The notes beneath the pieces were generated by a model. The model did not search any database and was not told the origin of the DNA. It saw nothing but the letters and a program-made list of their open reading frames with translations. Below, piece by piece: positions 1 to 7,127 of a stretch of 34,999 nt of DNA (position 1 is the first letter of the stretch; each line of letters starts with the position of its first letter). Source of the DNA: a virus; the IMG/VR virus record IMGVR_UViG_3300017719_000065, positions 1-34,999 of that record, one strand, 5' to 3'. A program made the position numbers and the translations under genes.

Positions 1-649
1 AAGCCGCAACAAGTGCTAATGTTGTGCCGTCAAAGGTAAAGTTTGCATCGTCTTCTAGTGAGCCTGCTGTGCCAGCAATTACAACACGATTATCAGTAAG
101 GTCGCTTACTGTTGCAGATGCAAGCGTTGATTCGCCAGTAACGCCTAAAGTACCTGCGATTAAAGTATCACCAGTTCCGTCTCCGGCTACAGTAAATGCA
201 TTTGTATCTACTGCAATGCCACCATCTGCGTTGAGTAGTCCAGTAAACGTACTTGAACCAGCAAAGTTAACTACTGAGTTTAACTCGATAGTACCAGTGC
301 CGTTAGCAGTAAGTTCAATGTTACCGTTAGTATCCGTAGAAGAGATTGTATTACCATCGATAGTAATATTATCGATATTAATGACATCAATCTTCGAGTT
401 CGCATCTACAACGATTGCTGATGAGGCAGTTAAAGTGCCATGTGCATGATCTAGCAGGTCAGTAAAATATTTACCGCCAACTACATCAATTGCGTTTGCG
501 ACACCGGCAGTTTCACCGCCAGTACCTAAGTATAATCTATCTCCGCCGTTCGTTTGTAAACCAGTGCCATATGCGTAGCCAAATTCGCCTAGGGCGAGTG
601 CGGTTGGGGCTAAAACACCACTGGATCTTTTGATCTTAATAATAGACAT
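1..649 (-). CDS. Tail fibre protein, N-terminal 216 codons (3' end outside window)
   Basis: An open minus-strand frame starts with ATG at 649-647 and stays open to the window edge, so 216 codons are visible and the C-terminus is missing. The start has a strong Shine-Dalgarno (GGAGGCAA) and a late-promoter box 26 bases upstream. The protein begins MSIIKIKRSSGVLAPTALAL, then a Gly/Thr-rich section with LGEFGYAYGTG and DRLYLGTGG, and later repeating beta-type phrases such as IDNITIDGNTISSTDTNGNI and DNRVVIAGTAGSLEDDANF. This N-terminal pattern (a short IKRSSG-like opening followed by 'ADGE.ayaYg' and a grid of beta-strand repeats) is what I recognise from distal fibre proteins of marine T4-like phages; that is recall, not a search. 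Inferred role: trimeric fibre used in host recognition. The plus-strand reading frame at 24-449 is its antisense shadow. Confidence 0.85.
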   Translation of the reverse strand, partial: MSIIKIKRSSGVLAPTALALGEFGYAYGTGLQTNGGDRLYLGTGGETAGVANAIDVVGGKYFTDLLDHAHGTLTASSAIVVDANSKIDVINIDNITIDGNTISSTDTNGNIELTANGTGTIELNSVVNFAGSSTFTGLLNADGGIAVDTNAFTVAGDGTGDTLIAGTLGVTGESTLASATVSDLTDNRVVIAGTAGSLEDDANFTFDGTTLALVAA

Positions 650-868
650 TTAGAAATTGCCTCCGTTTATAATTGTATTTATATTATCCATTTCAGTGGT
701 CGCTTCCCACTTCGCTGACGTACTGTTATAGAGAATAACTGCTCCGTCTGAATTGCTAGATATGTCAACGTCAAATAGGTCTCCCAACCTAAGTGTGGCT
801 GCGTTAAGCTGATAGTTCGTTACCATAAGATTTTGTGTAGGCGTTAATTTAGCCTTGATGTTTGCCAT
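650..868 (-). CDS. Small structural protein, 72 aa, fibre-associated
   Basis: A 72-residue protein with a good ribosome site (AAGGACTTAAAG before ATG). Its stop codon ends 2 bases from the next start at 649. The middle reads LGDLFDVDISSNSDGAVILY followed by NSTSAKWEATTEMDN, and it ends NTIINGGNF. The pattern 'L.DvdiS...DGavL.Yn..tskWeaT' recurs in fibre and baseplate proteins of T4-like marine phages, both as a free small protein and inside larger ones, so a virion role is likely. No membrane segment or signal peptide is seen. It lies between the 110-aa protein and the truncated fibre, and its 3' end carries the late-promoter box of that fibre gene. Its exact function is unknown. Confidence 0.8.
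   Translation of the reverse strand: MANIKAKLTPTQNLMVTNYQLNAATLRLGDLFDVDISSNSDGAVILYNSTSAKWEATTEMDNINTIINGGNF
676..683 (-). promoter_or_regulatory. T4-type late promoter box for the truncated fibre gene
   Basis: The minus strand reads TATAAATA, the exact T4 late-promoter consensus, inside the 3' end of the 72-aa gene. The fibre ATG follows 26 bases later, with GGAGG in between. The box, the CAA directly after it, and the 26-base spacing match the minus-strand box before the 110-aa gene (1230-1237), which makes chance less likely. No start-site data are available. Confidence 0.65.
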
Positions 869-870
869 CT

Positions 871-1203
871 TTAAGTCCTTGTTATTCCAGCTGTTACTGT
901 TGCAGTGCCCTGTACAACTCTAACTTTACTTCCTCCACCAGAAGTAATTTCGATATCGTACAAGTATCTACCAGGTTCCAAAACCTCAGTTACACTACTA
1001 TCCAAGCTAATAGTTATTTGTCCTAAAGCTCCATTATGCGAACAGATAAAATTGGTCGCAGTAGTAGCCGCATAATTTTTTCTCATTTGCGAGGCAACAG
1101 TGTATCCTTGAAGATCAAAAACTGCTCCTGAAGCAGTCTCTACATCAATCAGTGCGGAAAAATCTGTGCCTTGGTCTATTACAATATTTGCTTTAATTGC
1201 CAT
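871..1203 (-). CDS. Small beta-sandwich structural protein, 110 aa (BppU N-domain-like)
   Basis: A 110-residue protein preceded by AGGGAAATAAC and a late-promoter box. It begins MAIKANIVIDQGTDFSALID, continues with GAVFDLQGYTVASQMRKNY, and has a repeating beta pattern through GQITISLDSSVTEVLEPGRY to LYDIEITSGGGSKVRVVQGT. The order 'i.QGtdf...i.l.d..G...dLtGytv..qmRk' followed by 'Y.YDiei...g...rv..G...v..giT' resembles the Ig-like N-terminal domain of phage baseplate upper proteins (BppU type). I infer this from the pattern only. It is the first gene of a short minus-strand cassette with the 72-aa protein and the truncated fibre, and the first gene to the left of the divergent promoter. It probably serves as an adaptor between baseplate or fibre parts. 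Confidence 0.8.
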   Translation of the reverse strand: MAIKANIVIDQGTDFSALIDVETASGAVFDLQGYTVASQMRKNYAATTATNFICSHNGALGQITISLDSSVTEVLEPGRYLYDIEITSGGGSKVRVVQGTATVTAGITRT

Positions 1204-1229
1204 GTTATTTCCCTAATCTATGCTACTTG

Positions 1230-1241
1230 TATTTATAAATA
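1230..1241. promoter_or_regulatory. Palindromic two-way late promoter
   Basis: The 12-base sequence TATTTATAAATA is its own reverse complement. It contains TATAAATA on the plus strand (1234-1241), pointing at the 811-aa gene that starts at 1276, and TATAAATA on the minus strand (1230-1237), pointing at the 110-aa gene that starts at 1203. T4 late promoters consist essentially of this box, read by the phage sigma-like factor gp55 on clamp-loaded DNA, so one palindrome can serve both directions. The two boxes overlap by 4 bases, so the two directions may compete. Function is inferred from sequence and position. Confidence 0.7.
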
Positions 1242-1275
1242 ATAAGAACAGAACCCTTAACTAATTGGATTTAAA

Positions 1276-3711
1276 ATGACATCAAAATACATCAAGTTCG
1301 GACTTCGTGCCGATAAAAATTTAGCAGACTTGGAAGACTCTAGCCAAGCTTTAGCCAATGTATTAGACGATAACTCTGCGGCATTAGATGAAAACGGTCA
1401 AAAGAGCGGATTCACTGTTGCGGATATTAGTCCTGTAATTGGTTTAAGAAATACTGGACTATCAGACTTCACGAATGAAGATGGTCAATCAAATGATCTC
1501 GCAAGCTTAAATGGCACTGTTGTATCGTTTACTAACACACTAGGACAAGACCAAGTCGTTGAGCCTCTTGTGACTATTCAAGATAATATAAGCAACTTTA
1601 AATCTGTGTTAGGTAATCCTCCTTGGATTAATGGCGGTGACGGACTAAATTGTTTCTTTATCGGTAGCGATAGAATCAATCCTAATCCTACTGGCGCCAT
1701 CACGGGTAATTCAGGTACTGCTTCAACAACAGGTGGCTTGTCATCAAGTCAACTGTGGACATCATATGCAGACGGAGACTTTACTCCAGTTATTGGTCCA
1801 GTGGACTTTTGGAATAACGGAGTCTTCGCCTTCAACGCAAAGCTTCATCCTCAAATGCAAAATACATATGGTCTGGTACAGTGGACCGGATATCTATCAA
1901 GCAACTATGATCAAGATTGGGGCTCTACAGGGTTATTTATCATAGAAGAAGATACGGTGGATGACGGCACAGAAAATAATTGGACTCAGCTTAAATCTGT
2001 TTATGCCACTCCAGATTCTAATGATCAAAACAGAAGTGCCTTTCAGCTAAACAGTTTATCATATACTGGTCCAACAGATGGAGTAGTGACGATAGACTAT
2101 AGCGGATCTTCTATTAATAAAACGTCTATCTGTGCAGGAATGTCATTCGAGTCAAGCGGTTCTCCTTATGAAATTGCAACAGTAGATCCAGTAGCAGAGA
2201 CGGCAACAGTTCAGACATCACAAGCTATAAGTGGACTCACTCAAACATTTAAGTTCAAGCCAGGTCAAGATGAAGTCACAACCCCAATCAAATTTACTGC
2301 TCAGAAAAGAGGTAATAGATTAAGGGTTCGTTATACTCTTTGGTACCCAGATACAGGCAATGGAACTGCTTATAGAGATAAAGGATTCAGAGAGGTTAAT
2401 GATAATAGCGAAAGAGCGCCATACTCCGACTACTATAAAACTTTCGACAGAAATCAAATATTTGGTCCATACACGTACAAGTATTTTGAAGATAATAAAG
2501 CGAGTGCTTTGAATCAGACATCTACGTCTAAATTGACTGTACTCGATACTATATCTCTAATTGTCGATCCTCCAGAACTATTAAGTGATAAAGTTGTAGG
2601 GATATCTGGTAGCAATACTACTGTAACTCCAAAGACGATTACAATACAAGATAGTTTTGGTAAAATATCTGCATCTAACTGGACAGGATGTTCTGTTGGC
2701 GACTGGGTAGTATTTCAGAAGTCAAATAATAACACATATGCTTTTCAACTATTAGAGATTGGTGGAGTTGATGACGATGATAATTATTTTGCTTATGTCA
2801 AAGACACGCTACTTACTGATGCGGGACTAAGTATTGGAGATACAGAAGACGCAATCATATTTAAGAATATTGGACTTATTGGTCTATTCAGACTCGACTC
2901 TGCTGGTAACTCTCAGGGATCACTATATTCATTGCCTCCATATAACATCAATCCTGCAAGTAAAGTGTTTGCAGATCAACTGTTAATGACTATTAAAGCA
3001 GACGGAACTGATGGACTACAAGTCAAAAGACTATTTGATGCGTCCGGAAGTGCTCCTAGAAACATCACGATATCAGATCATTTGAGTAATGGAGGAACAA
3101 ACTTATTTAATGGAAATATTCAGATTGGTGCAGTCTATGCTTCTAGAGGATTAGATGATAAATCTTCTTACTTACAATGTAATGGTGTTTACGGAAGAGA
3201 AGTTGCATCTACTGCGGCTATCGGGCAAAGTCAAATAGCTTTAACTACTACAAATGGAGTTTCGACTGGTGATTACGTACACTTCTATGGTACTGGAAAT
3301 GCTGGCGGTACTGGAGCTATACCTGGATCACCAGATTTTAACAATAATCAAGTTGGTTCAACTACAACAGTATCGAGTATAAGTGGTAACACTATAACAT
3401 TAAGTGCTAATCTAACGGCAGAAATACCAGCGGCACGAACTATAGTTTTTATTAACGGCAGTGACCCCGCAAGCGATAATAAAGAATTCTGTGTGATTCC
3501 TTTAAATACCGCCCCGCCGTTTGAGGGTACAGCCGTTGGTCTTAGAACTCCCTCAGCTAATGCAGATTTACTTGTAGTGGGATTGACTTTTAACAGCCTA
3601 AAGATGCACACGCCTTCGAGTAATGTTCAAGCAATTACGCCTCCAACTAACGCTACACACTATTTTCCTATAGTGTATAATGGTACAACTTATAAAGCTT
3701 TACTCGCTTAA
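1276..3711 (+). CDS. Virion structural protein, fibre-like, 811 aa, on the opposite strand
   Basis: The only convincing plus-strand gene in the window. The ATG follows a weak ribosome site (GGA 7 bases upstream) and a late box 34 bases upstream. It begins MTSKYIKFGLRADKNLADLE and continues with a helical/hydrophilic stretch (SSQALANVLDDNSAALDENG), then PPWINGGDGLNCFFIGSD near residues 115-132. The remainder is Gly/Ser/Thr/Asp-rich beta sequence with aromatic patches, ending FPIVYNGTTYKALLA. The opening 'i.FGLRaDkNLaDL' and the 'NPPWiNGGDGL' phrase are features I recall from large structural proteins of T4-like marine phages. It converges on the 312-aa gene and the two stop codons overlap in TTAA, leaving no room for a terminator between them. 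A virion role is likely; the precise part is not known. Confidence 0.85.
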   Translation: MTSKYIKFGLRADKNLADLEDSSQALANVLDDNSAALDENGQKSGFTVADISPVIGLRNTGLSDFTNEDGQSNDLASLNGTVVSFTNTLGQDQVVEPLVTIQDNISNFKSVLGNPPWINGGDGLNCFFIGSDRINPNPTGAITGNSGTASTTGGLSSSQLWTSYADGDFTPVIGPVDFWNNGVFAFNAKLHPQMQNTYGLVQWTGYLSSNYDQDWGSTGLFIIEEDTVDDGTENNWTQLKSVYATPDSNDQNRSAFQLNSLSYTGPTDGVVTIDYSGSSINKTSICAGMSFESSGSPYEIATVDPVAETATVQTSQAISGLTQTFKFKPGQDEVTTPIKFTAQKRGNRLRVRYTLWYPDTGNGTAYRDKGFREVNDNSERAPYSDYYKTFDRNQIFGPYTYKYFEDNKASALNQTSTSKLTVLDTISLIVDPPELLSDKVVGISGSNTTVTPKTITIQDSFGKISASNWTGCSVGDWVVFQKSNNNTYAFQLLEIGGVDDDDNYFAYVKDTLLTDAGLSIGDTEDAIIFKNIGLIGLFRLDSAGNSQGSLYSLPPYNINPASKVFADQLLMTIKADGTDGLQVKRLFDASGSAPRNITISDHLSNGGTNLFNGNIQIGAVYASRGLDDKSSYLQCNGVYGREVASTAAIGQSQIALTTTNGVSTGDYVHFYGTGNAGGTGAIPGSPDFNNNQVGSTTTVSSISGNTITLSANLTAEIPAARTIVFINGSDPASDNKEFCVIPLNTAPPFEGTAVGLRTPSANADLLVVGLTFNSLKMHTPSSNVQAITPPTNATHYFPIVYNGTTYKALLA

Positions 3712-4646
3712 TTCTTGAGAAGTAAAAAGAAAGTTTCGCCATTAATTGTAATAGGTAACTTAAAGTTGTAAGAGGCTAATGTGTTAGTCTCTGCAACTAA
3801 AAGACTTCCAGGAACTTGAAAGTTTGGAGGATTTCCACTTGATGGATTTAACTTCAAAGTGTTGGGTTGACTATTCGCTTCAGTTGTAGATAAAACTCCG
3901 CTTACCGAATCGTCCCACGGGTTTGATGCGTCACTAAACGCTCTGGTAGAGCCTGCACCAGGATTTGAGGCATCTACGATAAACAATCCAGGAGTAGTGT
4001 CATTCGGTTCTGTACTGACTGTCGCATCATTATCGACAATCATTACAGAACCCCTAAAGCTAACTCTCTGATCAAATGAACTATCTTCAAATGTAAGAGG
4101 CACCCTCTCTCTTTTATAATAGTATAATGCTAGTTGAGAGTTGATATAATCAGACTGTGAGGCAGAAGAGTATTGATTAAATAAATCAGCCGCTCCGTCA
4201 TCAGCACTAACTCCAGTCGATGCCGATGGATTAGTTTCAAGCCTCTTGACACTTAAGTTAGATAAATTTTCCGCTGTGACTGTATCATTACGTCTTAAGT
4301 CTCCAACAGGTGCTACTACTTGACCGAGTGAGTTTCTAATTCTAAACTTATCGATTCCATTTGATGAGTGAACTTCATAAATGAATTCTGTGGGAACATC
4401 TCCAAATGATATCTTTGTGCCGTCAGAGAAAGCAACTTTGCCTTCTCCTGTAACAGTAATCACATCTGCGCTTGAGTCATATGAGTAGTGTGCAGCCTGT
4501 ATCTTAGATATAAATTTTGTATTTCCATCAAACAGAAGTAAGTCTGTAGTAATGTTTGGTCCACCTAAGTTATCAAGAATGCCTCTATCTAGAGTACCAG
4601 TATCACTCTCTATTAAGTTTAAGTCTCTTACAAATCCTTGAGCCAT
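3708..4646 (-). CDS. Virion structural protein, 312 aa
   Basis: Starts after AAGGAAAAGAT, 9 bases past the stop of the LRR gene. The N-terminus MAQGFVRDLNLIESDTGTLD is followed by a section naming ILDNLGGPNITTDLLLFDGN, then beta sequence (VITVTGEGKVAFSDGTKISF), a helical section (DLFNQYSSASQSDYINSQLA) and a C-terminal part with FRGSVMIVDNDATVS, ARNP-like turns (SDASNPWDDSVSGVLSTTEA) and the ending LPITINGETFFLLLKN. I recognise the 'RG.v.IvD' plus 'AFSdaSNPWDd.sG.LsT' plus 'ipi.iNGet.yLLL' arrangement as common in structural proteins of T4-like marine phages, but I cannot name a T4 equivalent. Its C-terminal motif resembles that of the gene facing it on the other strand. Confidence 0.8.
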   Translation of the reverse strand: MAQGFVRDLNLIESDTGTLDRGILDNLGGPNITTDLLLFDGNTKFISKIQAAHYSYDSSADVITVTGEGKVAFSDGTKISFGDVPTEFIYEVHSSNGIDKFRIRNSLGQVVAPVGDLRRNDTVTAENLSNLSVKRLETNPSASTGVSADDGAADLFNQYSSASQSDYINSQLALYYYKRERVPLTFEDSSFDQRVSFRGSVMIVDNDATVSTEPNDTTPGLFIVDASNPGAGSTRAFSDASNPWDDSVSGVLSTTEANSQPNTLKLNPSSGNPPNFQVPGSLLVAETNTLASYNFKLPITINGETFFLLLKN

Positions 4647-4655
4647 ATCTTTTCC

Positions 4656-7127
4656 TTAATCCAGTAGAATAGTCCAGAAACGTTCTAGGAAAGCAAGCTT
4701 GTTTGCCGTACTAGACTCTCCTTCTGTTCCATCGTTAACAATATTTGTTCTACTCAGACCATTGTTACCAAGTAAGTTTACGCTAACTCCGCTTCTAGGA
4801 TTACCCGCATAATTATCGAATAGATCGTTAATCAGAGGTGCACCCACAGATGCCGGTAGTTGATTGTTACTCAAGTCTATGATACTTAAACTTGTATTAT
4901 ACTTGAGTGCGTTTGTTGTATATCCATCTATAGAGTTACTGTTAAGATACAATCTTTGAAGTCTTACAGCTCCACTCATACTAGGCAGATTGCCACTTAA
5001 GTTATTGTTCTGAAGATACAAATAATACAGATACGGAGTATTCAGCGCAGGTAGAGATCCACTAAGCTGATTGTTATAACAGAACACGTATCTCAGTGCA
5101 TTAGTTGACCAAGTAGGAACAGTACCAGTCATAGCATTACTATCAAGTCTCAAGTAATATAAGTTTTGATTTGAAACTAAGTTGGGTAAATTACCGCTAG
5201 TGTTAGTGTTTCGAATATATATTCCACGCATGTTAGTACAATTAGAAAAGTCTGGCAAATCTCCTGCAATGTTTCCATTACTATAAACATAAAGCCATTG
5301 AAGACTTGACATGTTAGAAAAGACTTCTCCATTATTACCATTAACTTGCGAAGCAGCCGTACCATAAAAATCGCTATCGTTATGACCAGAGCCTGCAAAT
5401 CTAATATGCTGAAGTGCGTCTGCTCCAGTAAAGCTATTGTCTTCTAATCCGCCTGACACTGAAGTCCATCTCAAATCTAAAACTCGTAGAGAACTTAAAG
5501 ATTGATTTGCAAATGCAATGCCAATATCCGCTTGTATTGTACTTGATGCATAAAAATATAATTGGTCTAGTGCTGTACACCCAGTAAATTGTCCAGCTAG
5601 ATTTCTGGGCTTACTGCTATCTGGACTAGAGTAAGCCTGAATGTAATTGGTCAGTAAGGTCTTAGAACTCATATTCACTACGTTATGAGCATTACCGTAT
5701 GATATAAACTCACCTATGCTAGAACTTGCGATAGAGATTGGCTGAGTGCCGCCTGATCTATTTTCAGCAGTACTAATTGAGCACCACGGGAAATATAGAT
5801 ATGTCAAGTTTGGACTAGCGCATACTCCAGCATCCAACTGACTATAGGGTTGATTATATATTCTATATTGACTTATGCCCTTCACTTTAGGATTAGCAGA
5901 ATCTATAACAGTCTTTGGAGATATTGTACCTCCAGTCATGCGTCTTTGTGCATTTCGACTATAATATGTCTGAAACTGTAAAAACTGTAGATTATCATAA
6001 TCAGTTAAATCTATTGTAGTGCTATCAGAGAATACTCCGTTCATCGTTAAGTGAGTCAATGTGGTAGGAAGAGTGTTTAACTGAGCGTTTGCGGGAAGTT
6101 GATTTCCACTCGCATCTTCTGCCCTCGACATATCATTCGCACTAATTGTTATCTTTTTAAGATCGACTGCAAGTTCATCACCACCTCTACTTGAAGGACC
6201 AAACTTAGGTAACTCATAAAAGTCATTATTGTTAATATCAATTCGTTGAATATTATCTAAGCCGACATTTGTCCACTCGGTTAAGTTACATCCAGGAAGA
6301 CGTAACTCTCTAATTTTTAAAGGATTATAAAAGAACTCAATCTTACGTGCTTTTGATGAACTATCTCTAAATGCGTAAGTTGCTGGAGAATCAACTGTAC
6401 CTGCTCCAATAGATCCAGTAGCATCACCAGTATTATAAGATTGCCCTCCAGCTTTGTTTGTTATTCTCCAAACTGGCGGTACAATTCCAGCTGAATCGCT
6501 AACAGAATCAACTGCATGTGACAAGTCTACATTTCTAAAAAAGCCTTCCCATTCTAAAGGAATTCCTTTCATTGCTAGAAACTCTTTAGCTGTGCCATTA
6601 ACACTAATTAGAAGCTTGTGTGTCGCAACTTCAGCCCTAAATGTTTTTGGAATTGGAGCAGTACTTGTTCCTAGTGAACTGAATGTTACATTGTCTCCTG
6701 TTACTTCAACTTCTCCTCCATATAAAATAGAAGAACCTATTGAAGACCAAGATGAAACTCTTGACGTTGATATGTCTGCTGTTTTGATACTGTTATTGGA
6801 ATAATCCAGATAGTTGTATTTGATTGCTGCCGCATTAATCTGGTTATCAATCTCTAAGTTGAAATCTAATGGTTGTCCAATATCCTTCAAGCTAGTGAGA
6901 AGACCTCCAACTGTAGTTGACGATCTAGCAAGAGAAGCTAATTCCTTTTTTTGATCTACAACTAGTCCAGATACTGTGTGTAATTCGTTTGCCTCAACGC
7001 TTGCATTAGATGCTAACCCAGATATGAGCGCCAAGTCCCTCTGGTCTAAGCCCAAGTTAATGAGAGACTGTGCCGCATTATCGACATCATTCATTGCTAA
7101 TTGTACGTTTAGACCTCGAAATGGCAT
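4656..7127 (-). CDS. Leucine-rich-repeat virion protein, 823 aa
   Basis: Start ATG overlaps the stop of the preceding gene (TAATG) and has GAAGGAA upstream. Residues 1-80 are helical (RGLNVQLAMNDVDNAAQSLI, then a SGL...VSGL stretch). Residues 85-200 are a beta domain (QPLDFNLEIDNQINAAAIKY; IKTADISTSRVSSWSSI; GIPLEWEGFFRN). From about 270 there are irregular leucine-rich repeats, and from 607 to 760 seven clear repeats of 22-24 residues with the pattern xxLxxLYLxxNxLSGxLPxxs, for example YLYYLYLQNNNLSGNLPSMS. This is close to the plant-type or bacterial 'LxGxiP' repeat and forms a curved solenoid that normally binds protein or glycan ligands. There is no signal peptide, sorting signal or kinase part. 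The N-terminal part and the neighbouring genes point to a virion protein, probably a tail-fibre or receptor-binding component. I believe related marine T4-like phages carry similar proteins, but the function is not established. Confidence 0.85.
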   Translation of the reverse strand: MPFRGLNVQLAMNDVDNAAQSLINLGLDQRDLALISGLASNASVEANELHTVSGLVVDQKKELASLARSSTTVGGLLTSLKDIGQPLDFNLEIDNQINAAAIKYNYLDYSNNSIKTADISTSRVSSWSSIGSSILYGGEVEVTGDNVTFSSLGTSTAPIPKTFRAEVATHKLLISVNGTAKEFLAMKGIPLEWEGFFRNVDLSHAVDSVSDSAGIVPPVWRITNKAGGQSYNTGDATGSIGAGTVDSPATYAFRDSSSKARKIEFFYNPLKIRELRLPGCNLTEWTNVGLDNIQRIDINNNDFYELPKFGPSSRGGDELAVDLKKITISANDMSRAEDASGNQLPANAQLNTLPTTLTHLTMNGVFSDSTTIDLTDYDNLQFLQFQTYYSRNAQRRMTGGTISPKTVIDSANPKVKGISQYRIYNQPYSQLDAGVCASPNLTYLYFPWCSISTAENRSGGTQPISIASSSIGEFISYGNAHNVVNMSSKTLLTNYIQAYSSPDSSKPRNLAGQFTGCTALDQLYFYASSTIQADIGIAFANQSLSSLRVLDLRWTSVSGGLEDNSFTGADALQHIRFAGSGHNDSDFYGTAASQVNGNNGEVFSNMSSLQWLYVYSNGNIAGDLPDFSNCTNMRGIYIRNTNTSGNLPNLVSNQNLYYLRLDSNAMTGTVPTWSTNALRYVFCYNNQLSGSLPALNTPYLYYLYLQNNNLSGNLPSMSGAVRLQRLYLNSNSIDGYTTNALKYNTSLSIIDLSNNQLPASVGAPLINDLFDNYAGNPRSGVSVNLLGNNGLSRTNIVNDGTEGESSTANKLAFLERFWTILLD
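4848..5309 (-). repeat. Seven leucine-rich repeats coded in the 823-aa protein
   Basis: Residues 607-760 hold seven repeats of 22-24 residues, with the first conserved hydrophobic position at L609, M633, L656, L678, L700, L723 and L747. The core is LxxLxLxxNxLxGxLP, with the LSG(S/N)LP step best kept in repeats 4 and 5. The DNA copies have diverged strongly, so this is an old repeat array rather than a recent tandem expansion. Confidence 0.85.

Noticed and set aside
24-449. Plus-strand reading frame of 141 residues, rich in Val, Ser and Pro
   Set aside because: It is antisense to the clear fibre gene on the minus strand, has no ribosome site and has the low-complexity look of a shadow frame.
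3700-3720. Two-way terminator between the convergent genes
   Set aside because: The stop codons overlap and I see no GC-rich stem with a T run at this point.
6454-6804. Plus-strand reading frame of 116 residues inside the LRR gene
   Set aside because: Lies fully within a well-supported minus-strand gene, without promoter or ribosome site.
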